Positions 43,968 to 52,965 of a stretch of 64,000 nt of DNA are shown piece by piece. Under the pieces are notes generated by a model that was not told the DNA's origin, did not search any database, and saw only the letters and a program-made list of their open reading frames with translations. Within the stretch, counting starts at the first letter, position 1. The number at the start of each line of letters is the position of its first letter. Made by a program: the position numbers and the translations under genes. This DNA is from UBA10347 sp905182135 (lineage in GTDB: Bacteria; Actinomycetota; Acidimicrobiia; Acidimicrobiales; UBA10347): contig CAWUSE010000023.1 of assembly GCA_963925805.1 (NCBI GenBank), forward strand, positions 62,001 through 126,000, written 5' to 3'.

Positions 43968-44315
43968 CTGACGCTGACGTATTTGAAATCTGCCGGTCGC
44001 AACTTTGACGAGAGTTTTGGCTCATCAAGAGCGAATAGTTCATCGGCTAGCACTCGGTCTCGGCACCTGCAGATTGGGCCAAAGGCGACCGGGTAATGGG
44101 ATCGCCTGGCATGAGTGCCGACAAGTTCCACGAGCGCTTTGACAATCTCGAAGAAGCGAAACTAGACCTGTGTTATGTCGACGATCCGTCATAGAGACAG
44201 CGACCGTCCCCAAAAAAATGCGGATGATAGGACATATTATTCACGAAACCTAACGGACGTGACCGAGGTCACCTAGTGTGACGTCACCGTTAGTGAGACC
44301 ATGGGGGACTCCTGA
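43968..44315. other. Leader region before the peptide ABC operon
   Basis: No supported gene. A 27-codon frame from the ATG at 44111 (SADKFHERFDNLEEAKLDLC) may be chance or a remnant. A TATTAT at 44235-44240 and two palindromes at 44259-44287 point to promoter and operator sites for the transporter genes. Confidence 0.4.
44259..44287. promoter_or_regulatory. Two GTGA/TCAC palindromes upstream of the peptide transporter
   Basis: GTGACCGAGGTCAC (44259-44272) is a perfect palindrome of the GTGA-N6-TCAC form used by CRP/GlxR-family regulators. GTGACGTCAC (44278-44287) is a second perfect palindrome with the same half-site, 17 bases centre to centre. They end 28 bases before the GTG start, so they could act as an operator overlapping the promoter or leader. 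Confidence 0.5.
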
Positions 44316-45437
44316 GTGGCTGAAGCGACGGATAAACAGTCACGTGCGTCCACACCCTTGATTGTGGTTGACAATCTCAAGACACATTTCAAGGTTCCGG
44401 CGGGCGATGTCAAAGCCGTCGACGGTGTCAGTTTTGAGCTCGAGCTGGGGAAGACGCTCGGGATCGTTGGCGAATCAGGTTCCGGTAAGAGCGTGCTATC
44501 ACGTTCGGTCATGGGGCTGAACGTCGCATCAAACGTTCAAGTGACCGGTTCGGTGAAGTACAACGGGCGCGAGCTCATCGGTCTGCGCACCAAGGAAATT
44601 AAGAAGCTGTGGGGCGTTGAGATGGCGATGGTGTTTCAGGACCCCATGACATCGTTAAACCCGGTCGTCAAGGTTGGTCGGCAGATGACCGAACATGTGC
44701 GTAAACATCTCGGTCTGAACAAGAAAGAAGCACGCACGCTTGCGGTTGACCTGCTTCGGTCCGTGCATATCCCAGAACCTGACAAACGTTTCGAAAATTA
44801 TCCCCACCAGATGTCAGGTGGCATGCGACAACGGGTCTGTATTGCGATTGCACTGGCATGTGGACCCGAGGTCCTGTTCGCCGACGAGCCGACGACAGCA
44901 TTAGACGTGACCGTGCAACACCAGATCCTGAACCTGCTTGCCGAGCAGCAGCGAGAGCGCAATATGACAATGATCATGGTGACCCACGACTTGGGAGTTG
45001 TGGCTGGACGTGCCGACGAAATTGCGGTGATGTACGCCGGCAAGATCGTTGAGAAAGCATCGGCCAAGGGATTGTTCGCAAACATGCGTCACCCATATAC
45101 CCAAGCTCTGCTTCGATCGATTCCAAAGACTAGCCAGGCGAAGCATTCTCGTCTGCAAGCCATCTCGGGCCGGCCACCCGACCTCATCAACCCTCCAGCA
45201 GGCTGCAAGTTTGCCCCTCGTTGCCCTTATGCCCAAGAGCAATGTCACGAAGAAGAACCCGAGCTCAACGAGGTCGGAACAAGCGGACATCGTTATGCCT
45301 GTCATATTCCGGTTGGGTCCAACGCGAGTGATGAGGCCTTTGCAAAGAACCTCGAAGCCGAGCTACCTCAGGCGCTGGCCTATGCCGGTCGCATTGCAGC
45401 GGTCGAAGACCTTTCCGTTCTAGGACTGTCCAACTGA
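44316..45437 (+). CDS. Peptide/nickel ABC transporter ATP-binding protein (OppD/DppD type)
   Basis: First ATPase of a dipeptide/oligopeptide importer. Walker A is GESGSGKS (residues 52-59), the signature is HQMSGGMRQRV, Walker B is VLFADEPTTALDV, and the switch His lies in MIMVTHDLGVV. The oligopeptide-specific C-terminal domain has GCKFAPRCPYAQEQCHEEEP with a Cys set. The GTG start follows TGGGGGAC. Its stop overlaps the next ATPase by one base. Length 373. Confidence 0.94.
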   Translation: MAEATDKQSRASTPLIVVDNLKTHFKVPAGDVKAVDGVSFELELGKTLGIVGESGSGKSVLSRSVMGLNVASNVQVTGSVKYNGRELIGLRTKEIKKLWGVEMAMVFQDPMTSLNPVVKVGRQMTEHVRKHLGLNKKEARTLAVDLLRSVHIPEPDKRFENYPHQMSGGMRQRVCIAIALACGPEVLFADEPTTALDVTVQHQILNLLAEQQRERNMTMIMVTHDLGVVAGRADEIAVMYAGKIVEKASAKGLFANMRHPYTQALLRSIPKTSQAKHSRLQAISGRPPDLINPPAGCKFAPRCPYAQEQCHEEEPELNEVGTSGHRYACHIPVGSNASDEAFAKNLEAELPQALAYAGRIAAVEDLSVLGLSN

Positions 45438-46444
45438 TGGCAGGTTCAGGTACCGCTCATCTGCGAGAGACTGCCGAAGTCTTATTGCAAGTCGAGGGGC
45501 TTGTCGTTGAATTCCCTGCGCCAGGTGGTGAGTCGGTCAAGGCGGTAAGCGGGATCAGCTTCGATATCGCTCGGGGTGAGACACTTGGTCTGGTTGGAGA
45601 ATCTGGCTGTGGCAAGTCAACAACGGGTCGGGCCATTTTGCAGCTTCCGCCGCCAACGGGCGGACGGGTGCAACTGGAGAGCGTCGACCTCACCACGCTT
45701 GCGCCGGATAACTTACGCGCTCGCCGCACCGACATGCAGATGATCTTTCAAGATCCGATCTCGTCACTGAATCCACGACGTGCAATTGGCGAGATCGTTG
45801 CCGAGCCACTTGCCGTCTGGGGACCGGAAGGGAAAGACGAACAATGGGCCATCGTGTCCTCCATGCTCGAGGCCGTGGGTGTAGATCCTGCCAGCGCTCG
45901 ATACAAGCATCCTCATGAGTTCTCGGGCGGCCAGTGCCAGCGCATCTCGATTGCGCGCGCTCTCGTCATGCAACCGCAGCTCATTATCTGTGATGAGCCG
46001 GTGTCGGCACTCGACGTGTCGGTGCAGGCACAAATATTGAACTTGCTCGAGGATCTCAAGGTTCAATACGGACTGACGCTGCTCTTCATCGCACACGATC
46101 TGGCCGTTGTGAAAAACATCAGTGATCGCGTCGGGGTGATGTATCTCGGCAAACTTTGCGAAACATCTGAGTCGGACGAATTGTATGCCCGACCGGCGCA
46201 CCCGTACACGGCATTGTTGCTCGAATCGGTTCCCGAGCCCGATCCCACCATCGAGATTGATGAAACCGTGGTTGAGATGGGCGAGTTGCCTTCGCCTCTC
46301 GACCCACCTTCGGGGTGCCGTTTTCGTACCAGGTGTCTTTATGCGCAAGACCGGTGTGCTGAGGAAGAACCGCAGATGCGAAAGATTAGCGAGGAGCACT
46401 ACGTGGCGTGCCATTTCCCACTTATTGATGTGCCAGGCCAGTGA
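45437..46444 (+). CDS. Peptide/nickel ABC transporter ATP-binding protein (OppF/DppF type)
   Basis: Second ATPase, partner of the preceding one. Walker A GESGCGKSTTGRAIL, signature EFSGGQCQRISIARALV, Walker B LIICDEPVSALDVSVQAQIL and switch LLFIAHDLAVVKNIS. The C-terminal Cys-rich oligopeptide domain reads SGCRFRTRCLYAQDRCAEEE. Length is 335. ATG overlaps the preceding TGA. An 85-base spacer separates it from the binding-protein gene. Confidence 0.94.
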   Translation: MAGSGTAHLRETAEVLLQVEGLVVEFPAPGGESVKAVSGISFDIARGETLGLVGESGCGKSTTGRAILQLPPPTGGRVQLESVDLTTLAPDNLRARRTDMQMIFQDPISSLNPRRAIGEIVAEPLAVWGPEGKDEQWAIVSSMLEAVGVDPASARYKHPHEFSGGQCQRISIARALVMQPQLIICDEPVSALDVSVQAQILNLLEDLKVQYGLTLLFIAHDLAVVKNISDRVGVMYLGKLCETSESDELYARPAHPYTALLLESVPEPDPTIEIDETVVEMGELPSPLDPPSGCRFRTRCLYAQDRCAEEEPQMRKISEEHYVACHFPLIDVPGQ

Positions 46445-46529
46445 TTAACAAGATCGTTCAGTCTGTGAAAGCAGAGACGAATCGCGTCGACAACCGTCGC
46501 GCGTACAACAAGGAGGGGGTCCTTACCTC

Positions 46530-48398
46530 ATGAGAAAGCAACAGGTATTTAGGCTGCTCGCTCTGTTACTCACGTTTGCGCTGGTAGCAGCGGCGTGTGG
46601 TGGCAGTGACAACGAGGCAGCAGAAGAGACAGACGACAACGCCGAGGTCGACTCTGGGTCGACCGACAGCGAACCAGAAGAAGAGGCTGAATCCGAAGAC
46701 GAGGCCGAACCGAAGGAAGAAGTCGTTGCCGCAGGCACAGAAGCCGAGGGCGACGTCGATACTGAAGTTGCCGCCACAGAAGAGGGGACGATTCGTGCGC
46801 AGGGCGGCGAGATCGCCGTTGGACTTGAGGCCGAACTCGTGGGCTTGCGCCCGTGGGAAGACACCTGTGGCTCACCATGTATGAACGTGCTGCCGACCCT
46901 CTACGACAAGTTGATGGAATCGACAGCGGACGGGAGCTACGGGGGCTGGTTGTTCACTTCGATCGAGTCAAACGCTGACTTCACCGAGTGGGTTGGCCAA
47001 CTTCGTGAAGGCGTGACCTTCCACGATGGGTCGGCGCTTACGGCGCAGACGGTTGCAGATATGTTCCCTGTCCAACAAGAAGGCGCCACGTCACGAGGCC
47101 AGATTGCAGCGTCAAATCTGGGCGACGTAACTGCCACCGGTGACTTCGAAGTCACCTACACAATGACGGCGGCGAACTCAGCGTTTCCTGCATACCTCTC
47201 GCGTGCACCGCTCGGCATGGTCTTTGAGCCGTCCTCGGCAGCGGCTGACATCGATGCGTTCAACGAAAATCCTGTCGGCACTGGTCCCTTTATGTTCGTA
47301 AGCCGCGACCTCGACAACGAAACAATTGTCGAGCGCAATCCGAACTATTGGATGTCTGATTCCGACGGCACTCAGTTGCCGTACCTGGACAAGATCTCGT
47401 TCCGGCCGATTCCTGATGAGGGAACTCGTCTCGACGCAGTGCTTTCGGGAACCACCGACGTTGCCCATACGTTGCGACAGGGAACTATTCGAGACGGGCG
47501 TAACGCCCGTGACGATGGCGCCGAGATCTTCCTGTTCGAATTCCAGGGTAATAATGTTGGCGGCGGCATGTTCAACCTGCTCGTCCCACCATTTGATGAT
47601 GTTCGCGTCCGACGCGGTTTGACACAGATGAACTCCCAAGAGAATGTCATTGAAGCCCTTGGAGGCACAGGCATCTCGTTGCCAGGAACCCAGTGGTTCA
47701 GCCCTGACTCAGTCTGGTACTCAGAAAAGGCTGCAGCCGCTTGGCCACAGTTCGACTTCGCTGCTGGCCAAGCCACGTTGAAGGAGTATGTTGACGATCC
47801 CACTCGTTCTGACGGCAAGGCCGTTGGCGAATCTATTTCTACCGAGCTTTCATGCCCACCAGATCCGACCCTTATCGCAGCGATGCAAGTACTGGAACAG
47901 ACCTGGACAGCTAGCGGGCTCGTCGACGTCGAACTCACCAATTACGATCAACAAACTCATATCGGGTACGCACTTGGTGGCGACAACGGCTTCGTTGGCA
48001 GCCACACGACTCATTGTTGGCGAGTAGCCAATGACGAAGATCCTTCGACATGGCTGACGCCTGCGCTATCGGCGCCAACCGCCGAGATTGCAGAAGCTGC
48101 TGGCCTGCCAGGGCCGTCACCACTGAATTGGTCCAACTACTGGAACGAAGAAGTGTTTGCGAACCTGATCGCTGCCACTAGAACCGGTGATTTCGATGAG
48201 CGTTATGTGCTGTACGAAAAAGTCATGTTGCAACTGGCCGAGGACGTTCCTATCTGGTTCTCAGGTCACACGGCGACTGCGTTGATCGTGGCTGACGAAC
48301 TCACGGGTCTGGCTAGCTGGGAGTTGCCAGACGGCACCCTCGGCAACGGACACCCCAACGCTGAAGGCCGCTGGGGTCAAGCCTGGCTGGATAACTAA
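46530..48398 (+). CDS. Extracellular solute-binding lipoprotein, family 5 (peptide-binding)
   Basis: Substrate receptor of the importer. A lipoprotein signal peptide (LLALLLTFALVAAACGG) gives lipidation at Cys23. Residues about 27-85 are a very acidic Glu/Asp/Ala linker, probably disordered. The SBP_bac_5 domain follows: YDKLMESTADGSYGGWLFTS, LREGVTFHDGSALTAQTVAD, NENPVGTGPFMFV-type NPVGTGPFMFVSRDL, and NPNYWMSDS. Length 622. AAGGAGG at 46510-46516 lies upstream. Needs Lgt and LspA; lspA is in this window. Confidence 0.93.
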   Translation: MRKQQVFRLLALLLTFALVAAACGGSDNEAAEETDDNAEVDSGSTDSEPEEEAESEDEAEPKEEVVAAGTEAEGDVDTEVAATEEGTIRAQGGEIAVGLEAELVGLRPWEDTCGSPCMNVLPTLYDKLMESTADGSYGGWLFTSIESNADFTEWVGQLREGVTFHDGSALTAQTVADMFPVQQEGATSRGQIAASNLGDVTATGDFEVTYTMTAANSAFPAYLSRAPLGMVFEPSSAAADIDAFNENPVGTGPFMFVSRDLDNETIVERNPNYWMSDSDGTQLPYLDKISFRPIPDEGTRLDAVLSGTTDVAHTLRQGTIRDGRNARDDGAEIFLFEFQGNNVGGGMFNLLVPPFDDVRVRRGLTQMNSQENVIEALGGTGISLPGTQWFSPDSVWYSEKAAAAWPQFDFAAGQATLKEYVDDPTRSDGKAVGESISTELSCPPDPTLIAAMQVLEQTWTASGLVDVELTNYDQQTHIGYALGGDNGFVGSHTTHCWRVANDEDPSTWLTPALSAPTAEIAEAAGLPGPSPLNWSNYWNEEVFANLIAATRTGDFDERYVLYEKVMLQLAEDVPIWFSGHTATALIVADELTGLASWELPDGTLGNGHPNAEGRWGQAWLDN

Positions 48399-48430
48399 GT
48401 AACTAGCGGACACTCGGGAGGACACCGATC

Positions 48431-49384
48431 ATGGGAAAGCTCCTTGCTGCTCGATTTGTGCGGCTATTAGCCACACTTTTCGCGGTAACACTGGTTTCTT
48501 TTTTCATGGTGGTGCTCCTTCCGGGCGACCCCGCCGTGGCTATTCTTGGCCAAGACGGCGTGCAAAACCCCGAGTTGCTACAACAGGTCCAGGACGAGCT
48601 GGGTCTCAATGACCCGCTTCATGTCCGTTATGGCGATTGGTTGGGCAAGGCGGTCAGAGGGGACTTGGGTGATTCCTACACGAACCGGGGCCAATCGGTC
48701 GCTGACACGATCGCTGACCGGGTTCCCGTGACTGCCCAACTCGCGTTTATGGCCATACTTATTGCGGTGATTTTTGCGGTTCCATTGGGTGTGATCGGCG
48801 CCTATAAACAAGGTAGGTGGCCCGACAAAGCCACCTCGGCAAGCGCCCAAGTGGCTCTTTCCGTTCCGAACTTCATCACCGGCATTTTCTTCATCTGGCT
48901 ATTTGCGGTGAAGCTTAATTTACTGCCGGCGTCGAACTGGAACCGCATGAGTAATGGTCTGGGCGCCAATCTGAAGACGGCAATTATGCCGGCAACAGCG
49001 CTTGCGCTGACTCAGATGGCGATCTTCTCCCGGCTTGTACGGTCTGACATGATCGCGACCCTTCAAGAGAACTACATCCTCGCTGCTCGGGCAAAGGGTA
49101 TGTCAGACAGATTTATCCTGTTTCGACATGCGCTGCGTCCGAGTTCGCTTAGTCTGATGACAATTGTCGGCATCAACTTTGGCGCATTACTGGGCGGCAC
49201 CGTGGTTATCGAAACACTGTTTGCGATACCTGGCCTGGGGTTCCGGCTGATCAACGCAATTAGCCAACGAGACATTCAGGTAATTCAGGGCATCACCGTG
49301 TTCATAGCGGTGGTTTACGTAGTTATAAACACCATCGTGGACCTGCTCTACATCGCCATCGATCCCCGCATCCGCAGGAAGTAA
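48431..49384 (+). CDS. Peptide ABC transporter permease (OppB/DppB type)
   Basis: Inner-membrane permease with six predicted segments in 317 residues. The N-terminal FVRLLATLFAVTLVSFFMVV and the periplasmic start DPAVAILGQDG are typical of OppB. The ATPase-coupling EAA loop reads YILAARAKGMSDRFILFRHA. GGGAGGAC lies before the ATG. It follows the binding protein by 32 bases. Confidence 0.93.
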   Translation: MGKLLAARFVRLLATLFAVTLVSFFMVVLLPGDPAVAILGQDGVQNPELLQQVQDELGLNDPLHVRYGDWLGKAVRGDLGDSYTNRGQSVADTIADRVPVTAQLAFMAILIAVIFAVPLGVIGAYKQGRWPDKATSASAQVALSVPNFITGIFFIWLFAVKLNLLPASNWNRMSNGLGANLKTAIMPATALALTQMAIFSRLVRSDMIATLQENYILAARAKGMSDRFILFRHALRPSSLSLMTIVGINFGALLGGTVVIETLFAIPGLGFRLINAISQRDIQVIQGITVFIAVVYVVINTIVDLLYIAIDPRIRRK

Positions 49385-49389
49385 GCACA

Positions 49390-50403
49390 ATGACGACGAC
49401 TGGCTCGGGCGATTCCAAGGTTGAGTTCCCGCGCGATCGGCTCAGCCCAATTTCGACAGAGGCTGATTTCACGGTGAACGTCGTGGCGGCAGGCGAGAAG
49501 CCGAGACGACAATCATTCTTTAAAATATTTCTCACCATGTCTTTGATGGTCAAGCTCGCTGCTCTATGGCTGATCTTCATCGTTGGTTTGGCGTTGTACG
49601 CCAAACTCGACACCGCTGTGTTTAACGGCGCCTTGCCCTTACAGGACCCAAACTTTCAGACCAACAATTTCGATCCCAGCACCGGCGAGTTTGGCACGGG
49701 CGAACGCCTCGAGAAACCGTCTGGCCAACATTGGCTTGGAACCGATGCGATAGCGCGCGATAGCTTCGCCCGTATCGCTCACGGCAGTTGGGTGAGCCTG
49801 ATCGTGGCACTCGTGGCGGCAAGTTTCGGCTTGATTGTCGGAGGGTTTCTGGGAGCACTTGTTGGCTATGTCCGCGGCTGGACCGAAACGGTTGTCATGT
49901 GGGCTATCGACGTGATCTTGGCGTTCCCCGCGTTGGTGCTGTTGCTTGCGATGGTGTCAATCTTCCGGGTCCGTAGTCTCTTCATCATCAGTCTGGTGAT
50001 AGGCGTCTTGTCGATACCGGCGTACACCCGTGTCGCTCGCGCCAACAGTTTGGCGATTTCGAATCGCGAGTTTGTCACCGCGGCCCGTGCCATTGGCACG
50101 AGCAGAACCAAAATTTTGTTCCGTGAGATTATCCCTAACGTCATGCCGACGCTGATCTCTTATGCAATGGTGGCAGCAGCCTTTGTCGTCGTTGTTGAGG
50201 GAACGCTTTCGTTCCTTGGATTGAGCGTGCAGCTCCCACAGTCGACGTGGGGCAACATGATCAATCAAGCACGCAGCGATATCAAGGTCGATGTTTGGCA
50301 AGTGATTTATCCATCGCTAGCACTGACGTTCTCTGTACTGTCGCTCAATCAGGTTGGCGACTTCTTCCAAAAACGCCGGTCTGTGCGCGACTCAGCCATC
50401 TAG
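49390..50403 (+). CDS. Peptide ABC transporter permease (OppC/DppC type)
   Basis: Second permease. The long N-terminal cytoplasmic part (about 50 residues) and the periplasmic HWLGTDAIARDSFARIAHGS block (GTDxxGRD-like) are typical of OppC. The EAA loop is FVTAARAIGTSRTKILFREI. VEGTLSFLGLSVQLPQSTWG marks the C-terminal part. Length 337. Starts five bases after the first permease and is the last gene of the transporter operon. Confidence 0.93.
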   Translation: MTTTGSGDSKVEFPRDRLSPISTEADFTVNVVAAGEKPRRQSFFKIFLTMSLMVKLAALWLIFIVGLALYAKLDTAVFNGALPLQDPNFQTNNFDPSTGEFGTGERLEKPSGQHWLGTDAIARDSFARIAHGSWVSLIVALVAASFGLIVGGFLGALVGYVRGWTETVVMWAIDVILAFPALVLLLAMVSIFRVRSLFIISLVIGVLSIPAYTRVARANSLAISNREFVTAARAIGTSRTKILFREIIPNVMPTLISYAMVAAAFVVVVEGTLSFLGLSVQLPQSTWGNMINQARSDIKVDVWQVIYPSLALTFSVLSLNQVGDFFQKRRSVRDSAI

Positions 50404-50730
50404 GCTTGCGAGCTAACGAAGGACTGATTGGGGCGCTGCTGGGTGGGGCGCTGCTGGGTGGGGTTTTGTTCCGTCCCATCGCAGAGCGAGAGGGCGCCAG
50501 ACAGGTCCAGCGGGAGATCGACTCCTCTGCCCCCGACCCGTGGCCTAGTGCTGGGAGGGAACGCGCAGGTGCTGTCCGGGCCGCCACCCCGAGCAAGGCA
50601 GGATCACAGACGTGGCCACGGCTGCGAGTAGTCCAGCGTTTAACTTGTGCCTCGCTTGCACTCGGGTTGGGTGGAAGCCCTTATGGTCCGGGGGACTGGG
50701 GCCAATCGGGTCCGTTGTTGAGGGTTCTGG
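50404..50730. other. Gap after the transporter operon with a 15-bp tandem repeat
   Basis: No supported gene. GGGGCGCTGCTGGGT is repeated perfectly at 50430-50444 and 50445-50459. No clear terminator with a T-run is seen. The convergent anti-sigma gene starts its 3' end at 50731. Confidence 0.5.
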
Positions 50731-51012
50731 CTACTTGACATCCTCAGGAAAACCGGTTGCGGCGAGTTCTTCAGCGAGTGCATGGATGCGCGTTATCGAA
50801 TCGTTAGTGGGCGAATCTTGATGATTGAGCAAAGAGTTCTTGATTTGGCTGGACAAGGTCGCTTCCAGTCCGCAGTCGTTACAGGCCTCAAGATGCTCGA
50901 GCACCTTGGGTACTTCGGAGGCTTCAAGTTCCTCATCGAGGTACTGCTGAAGGATGGCCTCGACCTGTTGACAGGACATGCCGCGCTTGAATATTTGTGA
51001 CAAGAAGTTCAT
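50731..51012 (-). CDS. Zinc-binding anti-sigma factor (RsrA/ZAS type)
   Basis: A 93-residue putative anti-sigma factor. The zinc motif is HLEACNDC (His40, Cys44, Cys47: HxxxCxxC), with another Cys at position 14 (MSCQQVEAILQQYLDEELEA), as in redox-sensitive RsrA-type proteins. It overlaps the sigma gene by four bases, so pairing is very likely. In actinobacteria such pairs often answer thiol oxidation, and mshD elsewhere in the window indicates mycothiol. Confidence 0.85.
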   Translation of the reverse strand: MNFLSQIFKRGMSCQQVEAILQQYLDEELEASEVPKVLEHLEACNDCGLEATLSSQIKNSLLNHQDSPTNDSITRIHALAEELAATGFPEDVK

Positions 51013-51569
51013 GAGCTAAGCCGTTCGAAATTTGGATCCAAGATGAGGCCGTTACGAATTAATTTACGGCCCCGATGAAGCCGGCTCATGATGGTGCCGA
51101 CGGGTACATCGAGGACAGCGGCTGCTTCGTTGTAGGAGAGACCGTCGATGTCGACGAGGTGAACAGCCTCACGGAACTGTGAGGGAATAGCAGCCAGTAA
51201 ACGTTCGACGGCAACGTCAAATGTTTGGTCAAGAATGATTGATTCAGGCGTTTTGGCGTCGTTTTGGGTGTTGGTCACGGCAGCAAGAGTGGCGTCAGGA
51301 TCACGCATAAGTTCGGGTCGCTTGCGGCGAACCCGATTGATTTGTGCGTTGCGCATGATGGTGAGCAACCAGGCTCTCGGGTATCGGCCATCGAACGTCT
51401 CGATCGAGCGGTATGCCCGTAGCAATGTGTCTTGGACGAGGTCGTCTGCATCGGTTGGATTTCCCGTGATGGACCGGGCGACTCGCATGAGGACATCAAG
51501 CTCCGGGATGACATAACGAGTAAACCCGCCTTGCCCCGGATTTGATTCCTGGCGGCGCGCCCTAGACAC
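51009..51569 (-). CDS. ECF RNA polymerase sigma factor (SigR/SigH-like)
   Basis: Region 2 reads LMRVARSITGNPTDADDLVQ and DTLLRAYRSIETFDGRYPRA, followed by WLLTIMRNAQINRVRRKRPE. Region 4 reads REAVHLVDIDGLSYNEAAAV, then LDVPVGTIMSRLHRGRKLI. Length is 186 residues. The adjacent ZAS anti-sigma supports a SigR/SigH-type thiol-stress sigma. No GGAAT...GTT autoregulatory promoter was found by eye upstream. Confidence 0.92.
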   Translation of the reverse strand: MSRARRQESNPGQGGFTRYVIPELDVLMRVARSITGNPTDADDLVQDTLLRAYRSIETFDGRYPRAWLLTIMRNAQINRVRRKRPELMRDPDATLAAVTNTQNDAKTPESIILDQTFDVAVERLLAAIPSQFREAVHLVDIDGLSYNEAAAVLDVPVGTIMSRLHRGRKLIRNGLILDPNFERLSS

Positions 51570-51743
51570 TCGGCGAGACTAGCTGGCGGTCGCTCTGGAA
51601 GACTGTCAGAGGGTCAAGAAGGTCCCCCAAGATCTCTGAACTACCAAAAAGGTTGGAAATGCTTGACTTTGGTAACCCCACAGGCTCTTCTTATGTCGCT
51701 GTTCGAACCCCCCTGGCTCGAATAAATAGCCTAAGGAGTAACC

Positions 51744-52025
51744 ATGAATAAGTCTGAACTGGTTGAAGCCATTGCTGCCAAGACCGAGATGAGCAAGTCC
51801 GACATCGATTCTGCAATTGGCGGAATGTTCGAGGTCGTTGCCGAGCACGTCGCTCGTACCGACGACAAGATCACGATCCCCGGTTGGATCTCTTTCCAGC
51901 AGACCACTCGTGCACCTCGCACTGGTCGTAACCCTCGGACGGGCGAGACCATCCAGATTGCCGCTACTAAGGGCGTCAAGGTCTCCGCAGGTTCAAAGCT
52001 GAAGAACGCAGCCAAGGGCAAGTAA
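51744..52025 (+). CDS. hup: HU-family DNA-binding protein
   Basis: Nucleoid protein of 93 residues. MNKSELVEAIAAKTEMSKSD is the helical start. The arm carries RAPRTGRNPRTGETIQIAAT with the DNA-intercalating Pro, and KVSAGSKLKNAAKGK is the end. It lacks the long Lys/Ala tail of mycobacterial HupB. AAGGAG (51733-51738) precedes the ATG by five bases. Monocistronic, with a strong terminator behind it. Confidence 0.96.
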   Translation: MNKSELVEAIAAKTEMSKSDIDSAIGGMFEVVAEHVARTDDKITIPGWISFQQTTRAPRTGRNPRTGETIQIAATKGVKVSAGSKLKNAAKGK

Positions 52026-52057
52026 GTCTCGTCTGAGACTTCGTAACCGAACAGCGG

Positions 52058-52094
52058 AAGGGTCTGGGTTCGCTCAGACCCTTTTGCTGTTTTG
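52058..52094 (+). terminator. Rho-independent terminator of hup
   Basis: AAGGGTCTG (52058-52066) and CAGACCCTT (52075-52083) form a perfect nine-base-pair stem with an eight-base loop, followed by TTGCTGTTTT. A smaller hairpin GTCTC/GAGAC lies just after the stop at 52026-52039. Confidence 0.85.
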
Positions 52095-52145
52095 CGGCAG
52101 AGATGTATCAATGGCTGACGTCACCGAACCACTAGATTCGGCACC

Positions 52146-52577
52146 ATGACGAATACGCTGCCAACCCCAACCGACGTGATCCCGCACCGGGATCCGTTTC
52201 TGTTTCTCGATGAGGTAACCGAGTTGGAGCCGGGCGTGTCGGCTAAGGGCTTCTGGATTCCCGGCGAGGACTTGCCATTCTTTGCCGGACATTTCCCGGG
52301 TCGTGCAACGTTGCCCGGAGTGCTCATGGCTGAGTCCATAGCGCAGCTTGGGGCATACGCCGTGTTGCATGGCGGGAGCTTTGCTGGCAAGATCCCGCTC
52401 TTCGGTGGGCTGGACAAGGCGAAGTTTCGACGTCAGGTGTTGCCCGGTGACCGCCTCGATCTTGAACTCACCGTGACCCGCATGTCGGCCCGAGCAGGCA
52501 AGGCCAGCGGCAGGGCATTAGTCAACGGCGACGTCGCGTGCAGCTGTGATCTGTTGTTTGTAGGCGTCGATATCTGA
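52146..52577 (+). CDS. fabZ: FabZ-type 3-hydroxyacyl-ACP dehydratase
   Basis: Hot-dog-fold dehydratase of fatty acid elongation. VIPHRDPFLFLDEV is the FabZ start. The catalytic His is in FFAGHFPGRATLPGVL and the Glu in LMAESIAQLGAYAV. KAKFRRQVLPGDRL is the usual C-terminal block. Length 143. It is convergent to, and separated from, the minus-strand fab operon by 388 bases, so it has its own transcription. Confidence 0.88.
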   Translation: MTNTLPTPTDVIPHRDPFLFLDEVTELEPGVSAKGFWIPGEDLPFFAGHFPGRATLPGVLMAESIAQLGAYAVLHGGSFAGKIPLFGGLDKAKFRRQVLPGDRLDLELTVTRMSARAGKASGRALVNGDVACSCDLLFVGVDI

Positions 52578-52965
52578 TCCAGCGAAGCAGCGAGTGGCAC
52601 TGTGCTGCGTGTCTACATCGTTTTTCACCGCTCATGCCAGAGGCATCCTCAACGAACTCCGAAGAATGTCTTGAGAGCCAAGGCCGTTTCGGTTGCCCGA
52701 GGAGACGAAGACAACATGGGTCGGTCCTGAGAGTCGGCCTGTTACGGCCCTGTATCATCGGCGGACCGGTGATCGCATAAGGTCGGTAACGCTGCGTCGT
52801 ACAGGCCCTATAGGCCTGTTTAGTTAGCTGAAGGCACAAGAGCGCCGCCCGTCCTGGCTCACTGCGTTCCGGCAGCAGACCCAAAACGTAAAATAGCGCC
52901 TCGTGGATCGACCAATTAGCCTTTCGCCGTCGAGCCAGAGCGACGCGACGCTCTGATTACGCTAA
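52578..52965. other. Convergent gap between fabZ and fabF with an inverted repeat
   Basis: No supported gene. ACAGGCC (52801-52807), CTATA loop and GGCCTGT (52813-52819) form a seven-base-pair hairpin. It could end transcription from either side, but the T-tail is short (TTTAGTTAG). Confidence 0.4.

Noticed and set aside
50247..50738. Plus-strand frame overlapping the permease end
   Set aside because: Overlaps a certain gene in another frame, low-complexity Gly/Ala/Arg, created partly by the 15-bp tandem repeat.
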